From Halorientalis salina (GTDB taxonomy: Archaea; Halobacteriota; Halobacteria; Halobacteriales; Haloarculaceae): a stretch of DNA of 64,000 bases. The stretch is from assembly GCF_005049285.1 (NCBI RefSeq), contig NZ_SOSC01000007.1, positions 1-64,000 of the forward strand. Direction: 5' to 3'. The first letter of the stretch is position 1. Every line of letters starts with the position of its first letter. This document shows, one piece after another, positions 8,085-15,762 of this stretch. The notes beneath the pieces were generated by a model. That model was given only the letters and a program-made list of their open reading frames with translations, made no database searches and was not told where the DNA came from. The position numbers and the translations under genes were made by a program.

Positions 8085-8228
8085 TTACAACACTCTGAGC
8101 AGCCGCGCGACCAGCACTACAACTTCCAACACCATTTTGACCGTCTTCACGGTTTTCAGAGTGGAATCGGTCCCGTCGTCAGTCTCCCGTTCGTCTTCTT
8201 CGTCGGGAGCGTCCGAGTCGTTGCTCAT
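8085..8228 (-). CDS. 47-aa acidic protein with hydrophobic C-terminal helix
   Basis: The product starts MSNDSDAPDEEDERETDDGT and ends in a hydrophobic helix (KMVLEVVVLVARLLRVL), so a highly acidic half meets a membrane-active or dimerising half. The acidic bias typical of haloarchaea and the enclosing repeats argue that it is real. It could be a small membrane, holin-like or regulatory peptide; no family is recognised. Confidence 0.55.
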   Translation of the reverse strand: MSNDSDAPDEEDERETDDGTDSTLKTVKTVKMVLEVVVLVARLLRVL

Positions 8229-8267
8229 GGCGACGGCTCTCCATGTAGCACACGTCGAGAATCGCTG

Positions 8268-8287
8268 GGGTAGAGTGGAGTCCCGAC
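8268..8287 (+). repeat. 20-bp direct repeat, copy 2
   Basis: This is an exact copy of 8041-8060 and lies about 40 nt upstream of the start of the 47-aa gene. It could be an operator or a recombination site. Confidence 0.6.
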
Positions 8288-8354
8288 GTGAACTACATTT
8301 CTAACCACGGCCCCATCTGTTAAAAAGTCCCGTCTTCCCGCTCGCGAACGCGTG

Positions 8355-8448
8355 TCACCATCTCCGTTCCCAAGATAGCGGGAACCGAGCGCGTCGGCGT
8401 TCGAGGGTGGGACCCGCAGGCTGTCGTGTCGCCCCGCGACCGACAGCC
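8355..8448. other. GC-rich island with two hairpins
   Basis: Within the AT-richer element, about 8330-8480 is GC-rich. It holds GTTCCC/GGGAAC (near 8366-8392) and a long hairpin at 8419-8448 in which GGCTGTCG pairs with CGACAGCC and, after a one-base bulge, GTCG pairs with CGAC. No gene is evident on either strand between 8288 and 8564. A structured RNA or a scar of foreign DNA are both possible. Confidence 0.4.
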
Positions 8449-8564
8449 GAGGACCGCACCCCGAACCCGACCGCTCGCAGTATACTTCCTTATCTCAGTA
8501 GAAGCACCAGTGGTGGTTGGACGAACCCGTAATTTGATACTGCCAATACATCTACGAGTGACTA

Positions 8565-8972
8565 ATGCCCGAGTGTACCCGTTGCGGTGCGTTCACTGAC
8601 ACCGAGCCGTCTGGTGAGTATCAATACTGCCAGGACTGCCAGGACCGCTTTGCCGAAATCGAACAGAGTGGTGTTGTCGTCGAACAGGACAAGGCTGGTG
8701 GTGACTATCACATCATCGTTACCGATGGTGATGCGTCACTCACTGGTGGGAGTGAACAGACACAGATAGAAGCACTGGCCCGAGGCAAATACATCATGGA
8801 CGAGTGTGGTGTTGACGGGCTGTTCAAGTACGCCGAGACAGGATCAATGTGGCTGCTTGAGGAATATCTACAATCCCATCCGAATATCCGCCAGGACGTT
8901 CACCAACGGCTCAGCCGTGTTCCTGAGAACACTGATGAGGGGTTTCTGAGCCGTATCAAGAACATCTTCTAA
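8565..8972 (+). CDS. Zinc-ribbon protein of the element
   Basis: The 135-aa product starts with a zinc-ribbon (CTRC at C4/C7, CQDC at C22/C25), followed by a beta-rich domain (about 35-60) and helices to the end. It probably binds nucleic acid, but I recognise no characterised family. A TATA-like AT-rich stretch lies about 30 nt upstream (near 8531-8537). Confidence 0.65.
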   Translation: MPECTRCGAFTDTEPSGEYQYCQDCQDRFAEIEQSGVVVEQDKAGGDYHIIVTDGDASLTGGSEQTQIEALARGKYIMDECGVDGLFKYAETGSMWLLEEYLQSHPNIRQDVHQRLSRVPENTDEGFLSRIKNIF

Positions 8973-9097
8973 TTGTAGTTTCAAAGGACTCGACACCAGT
9001 ATCTACGGTTGAAACACGCTTTCAGGTGCAACTCGGCATCTAACTGATCAACGGCCCTCCTCACAGACTATTCATATTTTATTGAGATGTGTTTTCG

Positions 9098-10036
9098 TTA
9101 CTCATTATCCCTAAATTCCTCATATCTGTTAATCAGGAAGTAAAGATAAGCGCCAACTTGGTGAATTAGTAATGTTGCATACGCTCTATCGTGATACACG
9201 TGTCGCTGCTTTCGATCATCACTCACCTTGGCAACCATTTTATCCAAAGAATCGAGTAGGCTTCCTAACTCAGGCGCAGTAACACCATGTGCATCATAGA
9301 CGCCGTGCTCTTTCAGCAAATCAAGATACTCTGAGTGAACCAGTTCTCGATTGTCGGTCCAACCTTCTTCATCGATACAAATAGTCTTCAATAACTCCTC
9401 AATACTATTGTAGAGTTTCTTTGGGATTAGTTCATCAAAATCGCCCGCCAAATATCGGTCAAAAGCGGCATTATACCCCTTTAGGGCACCACGCCACGGT
9501 TGATCTTCGGAGATAGCCTGTAATTTCTCGTCTATCTCACGCATACCATCTGACTCAAGTAGCGTAAATTGAATGACGCCGCCCTCACCAACGGACTCTA
9601 TGTCCCAAAGAATTCCCTCAGTAATTAGCACATCTCGGATATTCCCGATCTTTGCTTCCATACTCTGTATGGGTGCCTGTTTCTCTACTGGGACTCCCAT
9701 ACTCCATTCACCCCGTTCTTGAAGACGGTCTCTATGCTCGTATTTTACAAGCAATTCTATATATGTGAGAACATGAAGCGTTTTACCTTCCATTATGAAC
9801 TTATCATGGTGAACTTCGTCAATACCTCCTGATGAAAAGCGTTTGATATAATCGGAGAGGGGAGATTTGCCAACCTTCTTCATTAAATACTTCATGATAG
9901 AATCGCGGCTTCTGGGTGCCATCTCTCGCGATATCACTGAAAGCCGCTCGCGTGCAGGTTCTGTCAACTCTTCATGGACACGTGACTTAGGTTCCCGCTC
10001 GCGATCAATTAGGGGAGTATATCCGTCGTTTCTCAT
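9098..10036 (-). CDS. Abi/HEPN-like candidate defence protein
   Basis: The 312-aa product has a basic N-terminal half (about 1-165) and a helical C-terminal half. Around residues 185-310 the pattern YNAAFDRYLAGDFDELIPKK, SIEELLKTI and HDRAYATLLIHQVGAYLYFL resembles the C-terminal domain of AbiJ-type abortive-infection and HEPN-related proteins. In those families the helical domain often carries an RNase. I see no clean RxxxxH motif, so activity is uncertain. AT-rich codons match the element. It ends about 65 nt before the larger integrase gene on the same strand, the usual place for cargo. Confidence 0.4.
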   Translation of the reverse strand: MRNDGYTPLIDREREPKSRVHEELTEPARERLSVISREMAPRSRDSIMKYLMKKVGKSPLSDYIKRFSSGGIDEVHHDKFIMEGKTLHVLTYIELLVKYEHRDRLQERGEWSMGVPVEKQAPIQSMEAKIGNIRDVLITEGILWDIESVGEGGVIQFTLLESDGMREIDEKLQAISEDQPWRGALKGYNAAFDRYLAGDFDELIPKKLYNSIEELLKTICIDEEGWTDNRELVHSEYLDLLKEHGVYDAHGVTAPELGSLLDSLDKMVAKVSDDRKQRHVYHDRAYATLLIHQVGAYLYFLINRYEEFRDNE

Positions 10037-10102
10037 TATAGAATGATATCTAATTGAAGATATAAAGAATACTCGCCAGCGGAGTTAGCGTAACCTGGGA
10101 AG

Positions 10103-11125
10103 TTAGATTCCGTCGATATACTTCCGTCTCGTCTCTGCCTTCTCGTGTTCAGTCCGTTGGTCGTAATGATGATCCAGAACGTCTTTACTCACGTCACAAC
10201 GGTCACTGACTGCTGTATCGGGAACGTCCTTGAGCAGGTGATGGGTGATACTGCCTCGGCGTACAGGATGTGGTGAGACGGACGACGGACATTTACAAGC
10301 GTCAGCATCGACAGTTGCCTCACAGTCGTCAGGATCACGGTTATGTGGGCAACTTTCCCACTGACATGGACGAGTAACACGGTAGACGGCCCGTTTGATG
10401 GCAGTTCCCCCAATCCTACCGTATCTTGTCGTGAACAGAGGTTTTCGTCCGTAGTCGTCGGTTTTCTCACGACGGTGGATGTCGATGTAGTCTTTCAGTA
10501 CGTCGACAACGTGATCCCCAAGAGCAATCACCCGCTCGCCACGGGTTCCGTTCTTGAGGGGGGTATCTGTCTCAGGACGGTGGTTCGTTTCCAGCGTTTT
10601 GTTTCGTGGGTGGAAATCTTCAAGATCAAACGAGCGAACCGTTCCCTTCCGAATGCCTGTGTGCCACATTACTTCGAGCAGAGCATGGGTTCGACTGGCG
10701 TACTCGTACTTCCGTAGCCACTGAAGCATCTGCTCGGCATGATCCGCTTTCAGCATCTCATCACGGGCTTCCTCACTTCGATCCCGTGAGGGGAGGATCA
10801 CTGTCTCGTGTAGCCCGTCAGGGACGCCGTCAATGCTCTCACACCACTGGAGAAACATACGGAGTGATGAGAGGTTGATCGACAACGTCGTTCGTGCAAC
10901 GTCCTTCTGCCGCCACAGGCGGTACTCGTGGAGCTTCCGCCCCGTTAATTCGTTGAGGTTGTCTACTCCCTCTTGTTCACACCATTCTCTGAACCGAGTT
11001 AGGTGGAGTGTGATGTTCTCCAGTGTTTTGTCCGCGACTTCTGTCTCGCGGTGGTTGAGGTACAGTTCGATCGCAGTCTCAGGTTCGATGGCTTGCAGTT
11101 CGGACATAATTGCTCCGAACCGCAT
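10103..11125 (-). CDS. XerC/D-type tyrosine integrase with Cys-rich insert
   Basis: The 340-aa protein has an N-terminal SAM-like core-binding domain (about 10-110) and a catalytic domain. Motifs are HTGIRKGTVR with the first Arg, HPVRRGSITHHL with the HxxR box, and DHHYDQRT with the likely Tyr nucleophile. Between the catalytic boxes lies a Cys-rich insert (about 253-280: CQWESC, DDCEA, CKC) that could bind zinc. A second ATG at 11107 is an alternative start. Sitting at the element edge with a candidate core site 73 bp upstream, it probably integrates the element. Confidence 0.8.
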   Translation of the reverse strand: MRFGAIMSELQAIEPETAIELYLNHRETEVADKTLENITLHLTRFREWCEQEGVDNLNELTGRKLHEYRLWRQKDVARTTLSINLSSLRMFLQWCESIDGVPDGLHETVILPSRDRSEEARDEMLKADHAEQMLQWLRKYEYASRTHALLEVMWHTGIRKGTVRSFDLEDFHPRNKTLETNHRPETDTPLKNGTRGERVIALGDHVVDVLKDYIDIHRREKTDDYGRKPLFTTRYGRIGGTAIKRAVYRVTRPCQWESCPHNRDPDDCEATVDADACKCPSSVSPHPVRRGSITHHLLKDVPDTAVSDRCDVSKDVLDHHYDQRTEHEKAETRRKYIDGI

Positions 11126-11191
11126 GACAGTCGGGGTGTTCCCGTCCAGTACGGCAACTGGGTCGTTCGGGTTTCTCCGAAAGCCGAATCG

Positions 11192-11314
11192 ACCGAAACG
11201 GCCAGTATAGGCCGTGAGGGCGCGGAGTTCGGCTCGAAGGTAATCGTCGTCAACACTGTACTCAAGGTGGTGTTCATCGGGCTCGCGCTGGCGCTGTTGC
11301 TGGCGCCGCTGTGA
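11192..11314 (+). pseudogene. 3' end of a chromosomal gene cut by the element
   Basis: The frame reads TETASIGREGAEFGSKVIVV and then a hydrophobic segment ending LALALLLAPL before the stop. It has chromosome-like GC-rich codons and a C-terminal membrane helix but no start of its own, as upstream DNA belongs to the integrase region. It is most likely the tail of a membrane protein gene whose front half lies beyond the left end of the element. The gene is not recognised. Confidence 0.5.
11198..11215. other. Candidate integration core site (attR)
   Basis: ACGGCC and GGCCGT are perfect inverted arms around the 6-bp AGTATA, the architecture of a tyrosine-recombinase core. It lies between the integrase gene and the 3' end of an interrupted chromosomal gene, and the reading frame of that gene passes through it. 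The partner site would be left of the window. Confidence 0.45.
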
Positions 11315-11350
11315 AAAACTGGAGAATCAGTCGCGCGTGATGCCGTCCGT

Positions 11351-11482
11351 TCAGAGCCCGTGGCCGGCCACGGGCGTCTTCTTCTCGATCTCGGTGGCGT
11401 GACAGACGTCGCAGGTGTACTCGTTCAGCTTCGTCGTCTCGTCGTTCAGCGCCATCCGCGAGCCACAACGGGGGCAATACAT
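11351..11482 (-). CDS. Small zinc-finger protein
   Basis: The 43-aa product has two Cys pairs (CPRC at C3/C6 and CDVC at C25/C28) and belongs to the abundant haloarchaeal class of tiny zinc-finger proteins. The ATG at 11482 directly precedes the first Cys pair, so the longer upstream frame is not used. Role unknown; proteins of this class are often regulatory. Confidence 0.75.
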   Translation of the reverse strand: MYCPRCGSRMALNDETTKLNEYTCDVCHATEIEKKTPVAGHGL

Positions 11483-11658
11483 TATAACTGTATAAGGGAT
11501 GGGCACCACCTTAATTCTTTGTATCTGATAGGTGTGGCAGAGTTTCCCACGGTTGTTCATTACATATGTCGGAAAACGGACAAAGGGTTTGTTTCACGCA
11601 TCTGGGGGTCGATACAAGCGGCCGCAGGTCGAGACGGCGCTGGGGTCGGCCCGGTGGC

Positions 11659-12570
11659 TCAGGCGGTGTCGGGGATGTCGTCGGCGAGGACGACGGCTTC
11701 GCCGTCGATGACCTGGGTGCCGTCCTCGCGGGTGACGGTGGTGGTCAGCCGATACCGGTCGTTGCCGAGTTCCTCGACGACCTCGCAGACGGCGGTGACG
11801 CGGTCGCCGATGTCGACGGGCCCGAGATAGCTCACGTCCTGGGAGAGGTAGACGATGAGGCCGGGGAGCCGCGCCAGAGCGGCGCTGACGGTTCCGACGA
11901 CGAGCGTGCCGTGGGCGATCCGGTGCTCGAAGCGCGTCCCCGAGGCGTACTCGGCGTCCAAGTGGAGGCGGTTGGTGTCGCCGCTGGCCTCGGCGAACGC
12001 CTCGACGTCAGTTTCCGAGAGCGTCTTCGAGAACTTCACCACGTCGCCCAGGTCGATGTGGTCGTCGCGCTCGCCGATGCTCTCGAAGGACCAGTCGTCG
12101 TTCTCGTAGGCCGTGTCGACCCGCGTTCGCCGGTGACGGTCTCCGGTTTGCCCCTCCCGGTCGGTCGGCCGCTCGGTCGCTTTGCGCGCGAGGTGTGGGA
12201 GGTAGTAGGAGAGGTCGGTCGTCGTCACGATGCCGACCAGTTCCTCGCCGTCCATGACGGGCAACTTCTTGACGGTGTGATCGCGGAACCGTTCGACGGC
12301 CAGTGCGATCGAGTCGTCGACATCGATCGTGATGGGCGGGGCGGACATGCAGTCGGCGGCGGTGACCTCCTCGGCGTCGCGTTCCTGGGCGAGCAGCCGG
12401 ACCATGTCCGACTCGGTGACCATCCCCACCGGGGTCCCGTCCCGGACGACGACCAGTGACCCGATCCCTTCCGTGTAGAGCAACGCTGCGGCCTCGATCG
12501 CCGGTGTCTCCGGTGGGATCGTCTCCACCGTCGAGTTCATGACTTCGCGAATTGTCACGGGTGCTAGCAT
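11659..12570 (-). CDS. CBS-pair / MaoC-like hydratase fusion
   Basis: Two CBS motifs (about 5-58 and 70-125) precede a MaoC-like hot-dog domain (about 165-290). The CBS part has the usual GIGSLVVVRDG and VKKLPVMDG segments. The hydratase part has GDTNRLHLD and RIAHGTLVVG, corresponding to the Asp/His catalytic region of (R)-specific enoyl-CoA hydratases. CBS pairs bind adenine nucleotides, so the acyl-CoA hydration may be controlled by energy or CoA status. The gene is monocistronic and divergent from the nuclease gene. The substrate is not known. Confidence 0.8.
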   Translation of the reverse strand: MLAPVTIREVMNSTVETIPPETPAIEAAALLYTEGIGSLVVVRDGTPVGMVTESDMVRLLAQERDAEEVTAADCMSAPPITIDVDDSIALAVERFRDHTVKKLPVMDGEELVGIVTTTDLSYYLPHLARKATERPTDREGQTGDRHRRTRVDTAYENDDWSFESIGERDDHIDLGDVVKFSKTLSETDVEAFAEASGDTNRLHLDAEYASGTRFEHRIAHGTLVVGTVSAALARLPGLIVYLSQDVSYLGPVDIGDRVTAVCEVVEELGNDRYRLTTTVTREDGTQVIDGEAVVLADDIPDTA

Positions 12571-12677
12571 CCGTTACTATTCCAGTCGGCCGTCGCGGTT
12601 CTATCTTTTGGGGTGCCCGCAAGCGTCCTCCCTCGGACGCCGAGGTACTGAAGTGCCAGCACTGCACACGTCGTCGT

Positions 12678-13616
12678 ATGGATCGAGGACCCGCCGTTGC
12701 GCTCGCCGTTCTCGTCGTCGCGAGCGGCTGTGCCGGACTCCTCCCGGTCGAGGACGGCGGGGACGGAAACACGACGGCGGTACTGGCCTCCTCACACAGC
12801 GTGACGGTGACGACCGTCGTCGACGGCGACACTATCAAGGTCCGCTTTGCGAACGGGACGACCGACACGGTCCGACTCCTCGGCGTCGATACGCCCGAAA
12901 CCAACGCCGAGAACAGCCCCGGCGAGTTCGAGGGCGTTCCCGACACCGAGGCAGGTCGGGCGTGTCTCCGCGAGGCCGGGCACAACGCGACGCGATACAT
13001 GACGCGCACCCTCCTCGGCGAAACAGTCCAAATCAGTACCGACGCGGCCGCCGATGGTCGCGGCTACTACGGCCGCCTCCTCGCGTACGTTGCCCACGAC
13101 GGCAAGAACATCAACTATCGGCTGGTCGACAGCGGGCGCGCACGGGTCTACGACAGCCAGTTCACCCAGTCCGACCGGTTCTACGCCGCCGAAGCACGCG
13201 CCCAGGACAACCGGACGGGCGTCTGGCGCTGTGTGGACGACCCGCAACTCGTCGCGGACGGCGGCACCACAGAGGACACCCCCGGGAGCGTGGTCGTTGC
13301 CCGGATTCACGCCGACGCGGCCGGCGACGACCGCGAGAACCTGAACGACGAGTACGTGGTACTGGCAAACCGGGCCGATTCGACGGTCGATCTCTCGGGT
13401 TGGACGGTCAGCGACGACGCCGGGGCGACCTACACCGTCCCCGAAGGGACCGAGCTGTCGGGGGACTCGCGGCTCACCATCCGAACTGGCAGCGGAACCG
13501 ATACCGACGGCGAACGCTACTGGGGGTACGGCCGACCGGTCTGGAACAACGACGGCGACACGGTCACGGTCCGGGCGGCCAACGGCACCGTGATGGCTCA
13601 ACGGACGTACGACTGA
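12678..13616 (+). CDS. Lipoprotein thermonuclease with lamin-tail domain
   Basis: The 312-aa product begins with a signal sequence and lipobox VASGC (Cys18), so it is probably anchored outside the cell. The SNase (thermonuclease) domain covers about 38-180: VVDGDTIKVRF, VRLLGVDTPE and the GRLLAYV segment hold the expected Asp, Arg and Glu residues. A C-terminal LTD/lamin-tail-like beta domain (about 195-312) has NLNDEYVVLANRAD and DLSGWTVSD. It likely degrades extracellular nucleic acid. The ATG at 12678 is chosen as it begins the signal peptide. Confidence 0.85.
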   Translation: MDRGPAVALAVLVVASGCAGLLPVEDGGDGNTTAVLASSHSVTVTTVVDGDTIKVRFANGTTDTVRLLGVDTPETNAENSPGEFEGVPDTEAGRACLREAGHNATRYMTRTLLGETVQISTDAAADGRGYYGRLLAYVAHDGKNINYRLVDSGRARVYDSQFTQSDRFYAAEARAQDNRTGVWRCVDDPQLVADGGTTEDTPGSVVVARIHADAAGDDRENLNDEYVVLANRADSTVDLSGWTVSDDAGATYTVPEGTELSGDSRLTIRTGSGTDTDGERYWGYGRPVWNNDGDTVTVRAANGTVMAQRTYD

Positions 13617-13675
13617 GCTCCTGTGTCGACGCCGCCACCGTGACAATCAAACCCATACGGCCCCATCGTCCAGTC

Positions 13676-14743
13676 ATGGCACGGGGAGCGTTCGCCCGAC
13701 TGGTTCCGCCGCCCCGGCTCGTCGACTGGGCCATCCTCGGCGCGGTCTGTTTCGAGGTGGCGTCGGGACTGGTCAGTCTCACCGTCGGTATGCCCGGCGG
13801 TGCGTGGCTGTTCGACCTCCACGCTGTCGTCGGGTTCTCGCTCGTCGTCCTGCTCGCCTGGAAGTTCAGACGTGTTCACGCCCGGGTCACCGAACGGTCG
13901 CTGTGGGACGGCGGGACCCCGGTGTCCATACTCCTCGCAACACTCGCCGTCGGGGCGCTCGCGACGGGGGTCTACTGGGCCGCGAGCGGTCCCGTTCGCG
14001 TCGCTGGCTGGCCGCTCCTGATGGTGCACATGGGGCTGGGACTGCTCGTCGCGCCGGTCTTGCTCTGGCACCTCCGTCACCGGTTTCGGTTGCCTACGAG
14101 GGAACTATCGAGCCGCCGGACGGCACTCCAGTACGGCACGCTCCTGGTGGGCGGTGCGCTGGCCTGGCGGCTCCAGTCGCTCGTCGGGTCGGCGCTGGGG
14201 GTGGCTGGGGCCGACAGACGATTCACCGGCTCGAAGGAGGACGGGAGCGGCGAGGGCAACGCCTTCCCGGTGACGAGCTGGGTCGCGGACGACCCCGACC
14301 CCATCGATCCGGAGACGTGGACGCTCGCTGTCACTGGCCGTGTCGAGACCGACCTGACCCTCGAATACCCCGACATCTCGCCCGATGCGGGCCAGCGAGC
14401 CGTGCTGGATTGTACCAGCGGCTGGTACTCCGACCACGACTGGCGGGGCGTCCGCGTCGGCGAGTTGCTCGACGAAGCAGGGCTTGCCGACGACGCCCGC
14501 TGGGTCCGCTTCCGGTCGGTCACCGGCTACCGGTGGAGTCTCCCCATCGAGGAGGCACGCGAGGCCCTGCTGGCGTCGCACGTCGACGGCGAGGACCTGT
14601 CGCACGGCCACGGCTTCCCGCTGCGACTGGTCGCACCCGGTCGCCGCGGCTTCCAGTGGGTAAAATGGGTAACCAGTGTCGAGGTGACGAGAAATCGGGA
14701 TCTCGGGCAGTGGGTCGCGATCTTCGTCAGCGGGCTAGACTAA
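13676..14743 (+). CDS. Membrane-fused molybdopterin oxidoreductase (sulfite-oxidase fold)
   Basis: The 355-aa protein joins an N-terminal membrane part (about 15-170, four or five helices) with a C-terminal sulfite-oxidase/YedY-like molybdopterin domain (about 200-355). Cys246 in LDCTSGWY is the expected Mo ligand. The helices carry His49, His68, His118, His132 and His135, suitable for b-type haem, resembling the YedZ/cytochrome b561 partner. Electrons could thus pass between the membrane and the Mo site in one chain. The substrate is unknown, but protein repair or sulfoxide chemistry is plausible by family. Confidence 0.8.
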   Translation: MARGAFARLVPPPRLVDWAILGAVCFEVASGLVSLTVGMPGGAWLFDLHAVVGFSLVVLLAWKFRRVHARVTERSLWDGGTPVSILLATLAVGALATGVYWAASGPVRVAGWPLLMVHMGLGLLVAPVLLWHLRHRFRLPTRELSSRRTALQYGTLLVGGALAWRLQSLVGSALGVAGADRRFTGSKEDGSGEGNAFPVTSWVADDPDPIDPETWTLAVTGRVETDLTLEYPDISPDAGQRAVLDCTSGWYSDHDWRGVRVGELLDEAGLADDARWVRFRSVTGYRWSLPIEEAREALLASHVDGEDLSHGHGFPLRLVAPGRRGFQWVKWVTSVEVTRNRDLGQWVAIFVSGLD

Positions 14744-15349
14744 GGCGTTGAGCGTCGCCCAGAAGTCCGGGCCGTCGCCGTCCTCGTAGTGGACCGGGAC
14801 GAAGCCAGCCGCGCGTGCGCCTTCGACGTCCCGTTCGTAGTCCGGACCGACGAGCACGTACTCCTCGGCGGGCAACCGCTCGCGTGCCAACTCGAATGGA
14901 GCGCCGTCGGGCTTCCGCGCGCCGGCGTCCTCGGCCGTGACGACGGCTTCGAACTGTTCGGCCAGGTCGTGGTGGTCGAGCCGACGGTCGGTCACCTCTC
15001 CAGGATCGTCGGTGAGCACGCCCAGTTCGTTCGCTGCCCCGAGTTTCCGGAGGCTCTCGCGAGCGTCGTCGCTGACCGTCTCGGCCGCGAGCAGTTCGTC
15101 GACCAATCGCTCGGCCAGCTGTGCCGGCTCGGCGTCGAGGCCGAACTGCTCACAGACATCGGCCAGTGCCCGCTCGTGGGGGTTCTCGGCCACTTCGGCG
15201 CGATACGTCTCGACGTGCTCGTCGAAGTGATCGACCCACTCTTCGTCGACGTCCCCCACCTCGGCCTCGAACGCCGTCCGGAGCGGGTGCTCGTCGGTCG
15301 ATCGCTGGACGATTGTCCCGTCGAGTTCGAAGAAGATTGCGGTGGTCAT
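14735..15349 (-). CDS. HAD-superfamily protein with Glu at the nucleophile position
   Basis: The 204-aa product has the HAD layout: an N-terminal strand FFELDGTIV, a helical cap (about 20-90), LTDDPGEVT as motif II region, and RKPDGAPFE and VGPDYERDV as motifs III and IV. The usual DxDGT is ExDGT here, because the codon at the nucleophile position is GAA, so phosphatase chemistry is doubtful. Its start overlaps the end of the UPF0201 gene by 4 nt (minus strand), placing it last in a three-gene operon. It converges on the molybdoenzyme gene with a 9-nt overlap. Confidence 0.8.
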   Translation of the reverse strand: MTTAIFFELDGTIVQRSTDEHPLRTAFEAEVGDVDEEWVDHFDEHVETYRAEVAENPHERALADVCEQFGLDAEPAQLAERLVDELLAAETVSDDARESLRKLGAANELGVLTDDPGEVTDRRLDHHDLAEQFEAVVTAEDAGARKPDGAPFELARERLPAEEYVLVGPDYERDVEGARAAGFVPVHYEDGDGPDFWATLNALV

Positions 15350-15762
15350 TCCTCGTCGGGGCGAATCGGCTTCCCCTCCTCGGTCGGCGGGGCGATGTGA
15401 TCGATGTACTCCTCGACTGCGGGGTCGTTCACGCGGACGCGAACGTGGATATCGCCGAGTTCGCTCGGGTTGCCGACGGCGAACGTGACCACGTCCTCGA
15501 ACGCCGGCTGTTTTTTCAGGTCGAACGTGAAGGTGTCGCCCTGACGATTCTCGAAGAACACCTTGCGCGCGGCGTCCAGGATCTCCCGCTGGTGGAGGTG
15601 CTCGGAGAACGCTTCCAGGCTGTGCGTTTCGGCGACGAGTTCGCCCGGCTGCTCGTCGACGGTGGCGTTCGGAAAGAGGTTCAGAATGGCGTCGGCGACT
15701 CTGTCAGTGACCTCGGTATCGTTGACCGGCGCGGTGATCTGGACGTCGACGCTGTAGATCAT
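15346..15762 (-). CDS. UPF0201-family RNA-binding-domain protein
   Basis: The 138-aa protein matches the archaeal UPF0201 family, a small alpha/beta fold related to RNA-binding domains such as that of ribosomal protein L5. Features are the start MIYSVDVQITAPVNDTEV, the segment REILDAARKVFFENR and a conserved beta part near GNPSELGDIHVRV. It overlaps its neighbours by 4 nt on both sides, so it is co-translated with the kinase and the HAD protein. Function is not established. Confidence 0.8.
   Translation of the reverse strand: MIYSVDVQITAPVNDTEVTDRVADAILNLFPNATVDEQPGELVAETHSLEAFSEHLHQREILDAARKVFFENRQGDTFTFDLKKQPAFEDVVTFAVGNPSELGDIHVRVRVNDPAVEEYIDHIAPPTEEGKPIRPDEE

Noticed and set aside
12008-13009. 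Long Arg/Pro-rich frames antisense to genes in the GC-rich part, such as this 333-aa one
   Set aside because: They are shadows created by the third-position GC bias of the real genes on the opposite strand.
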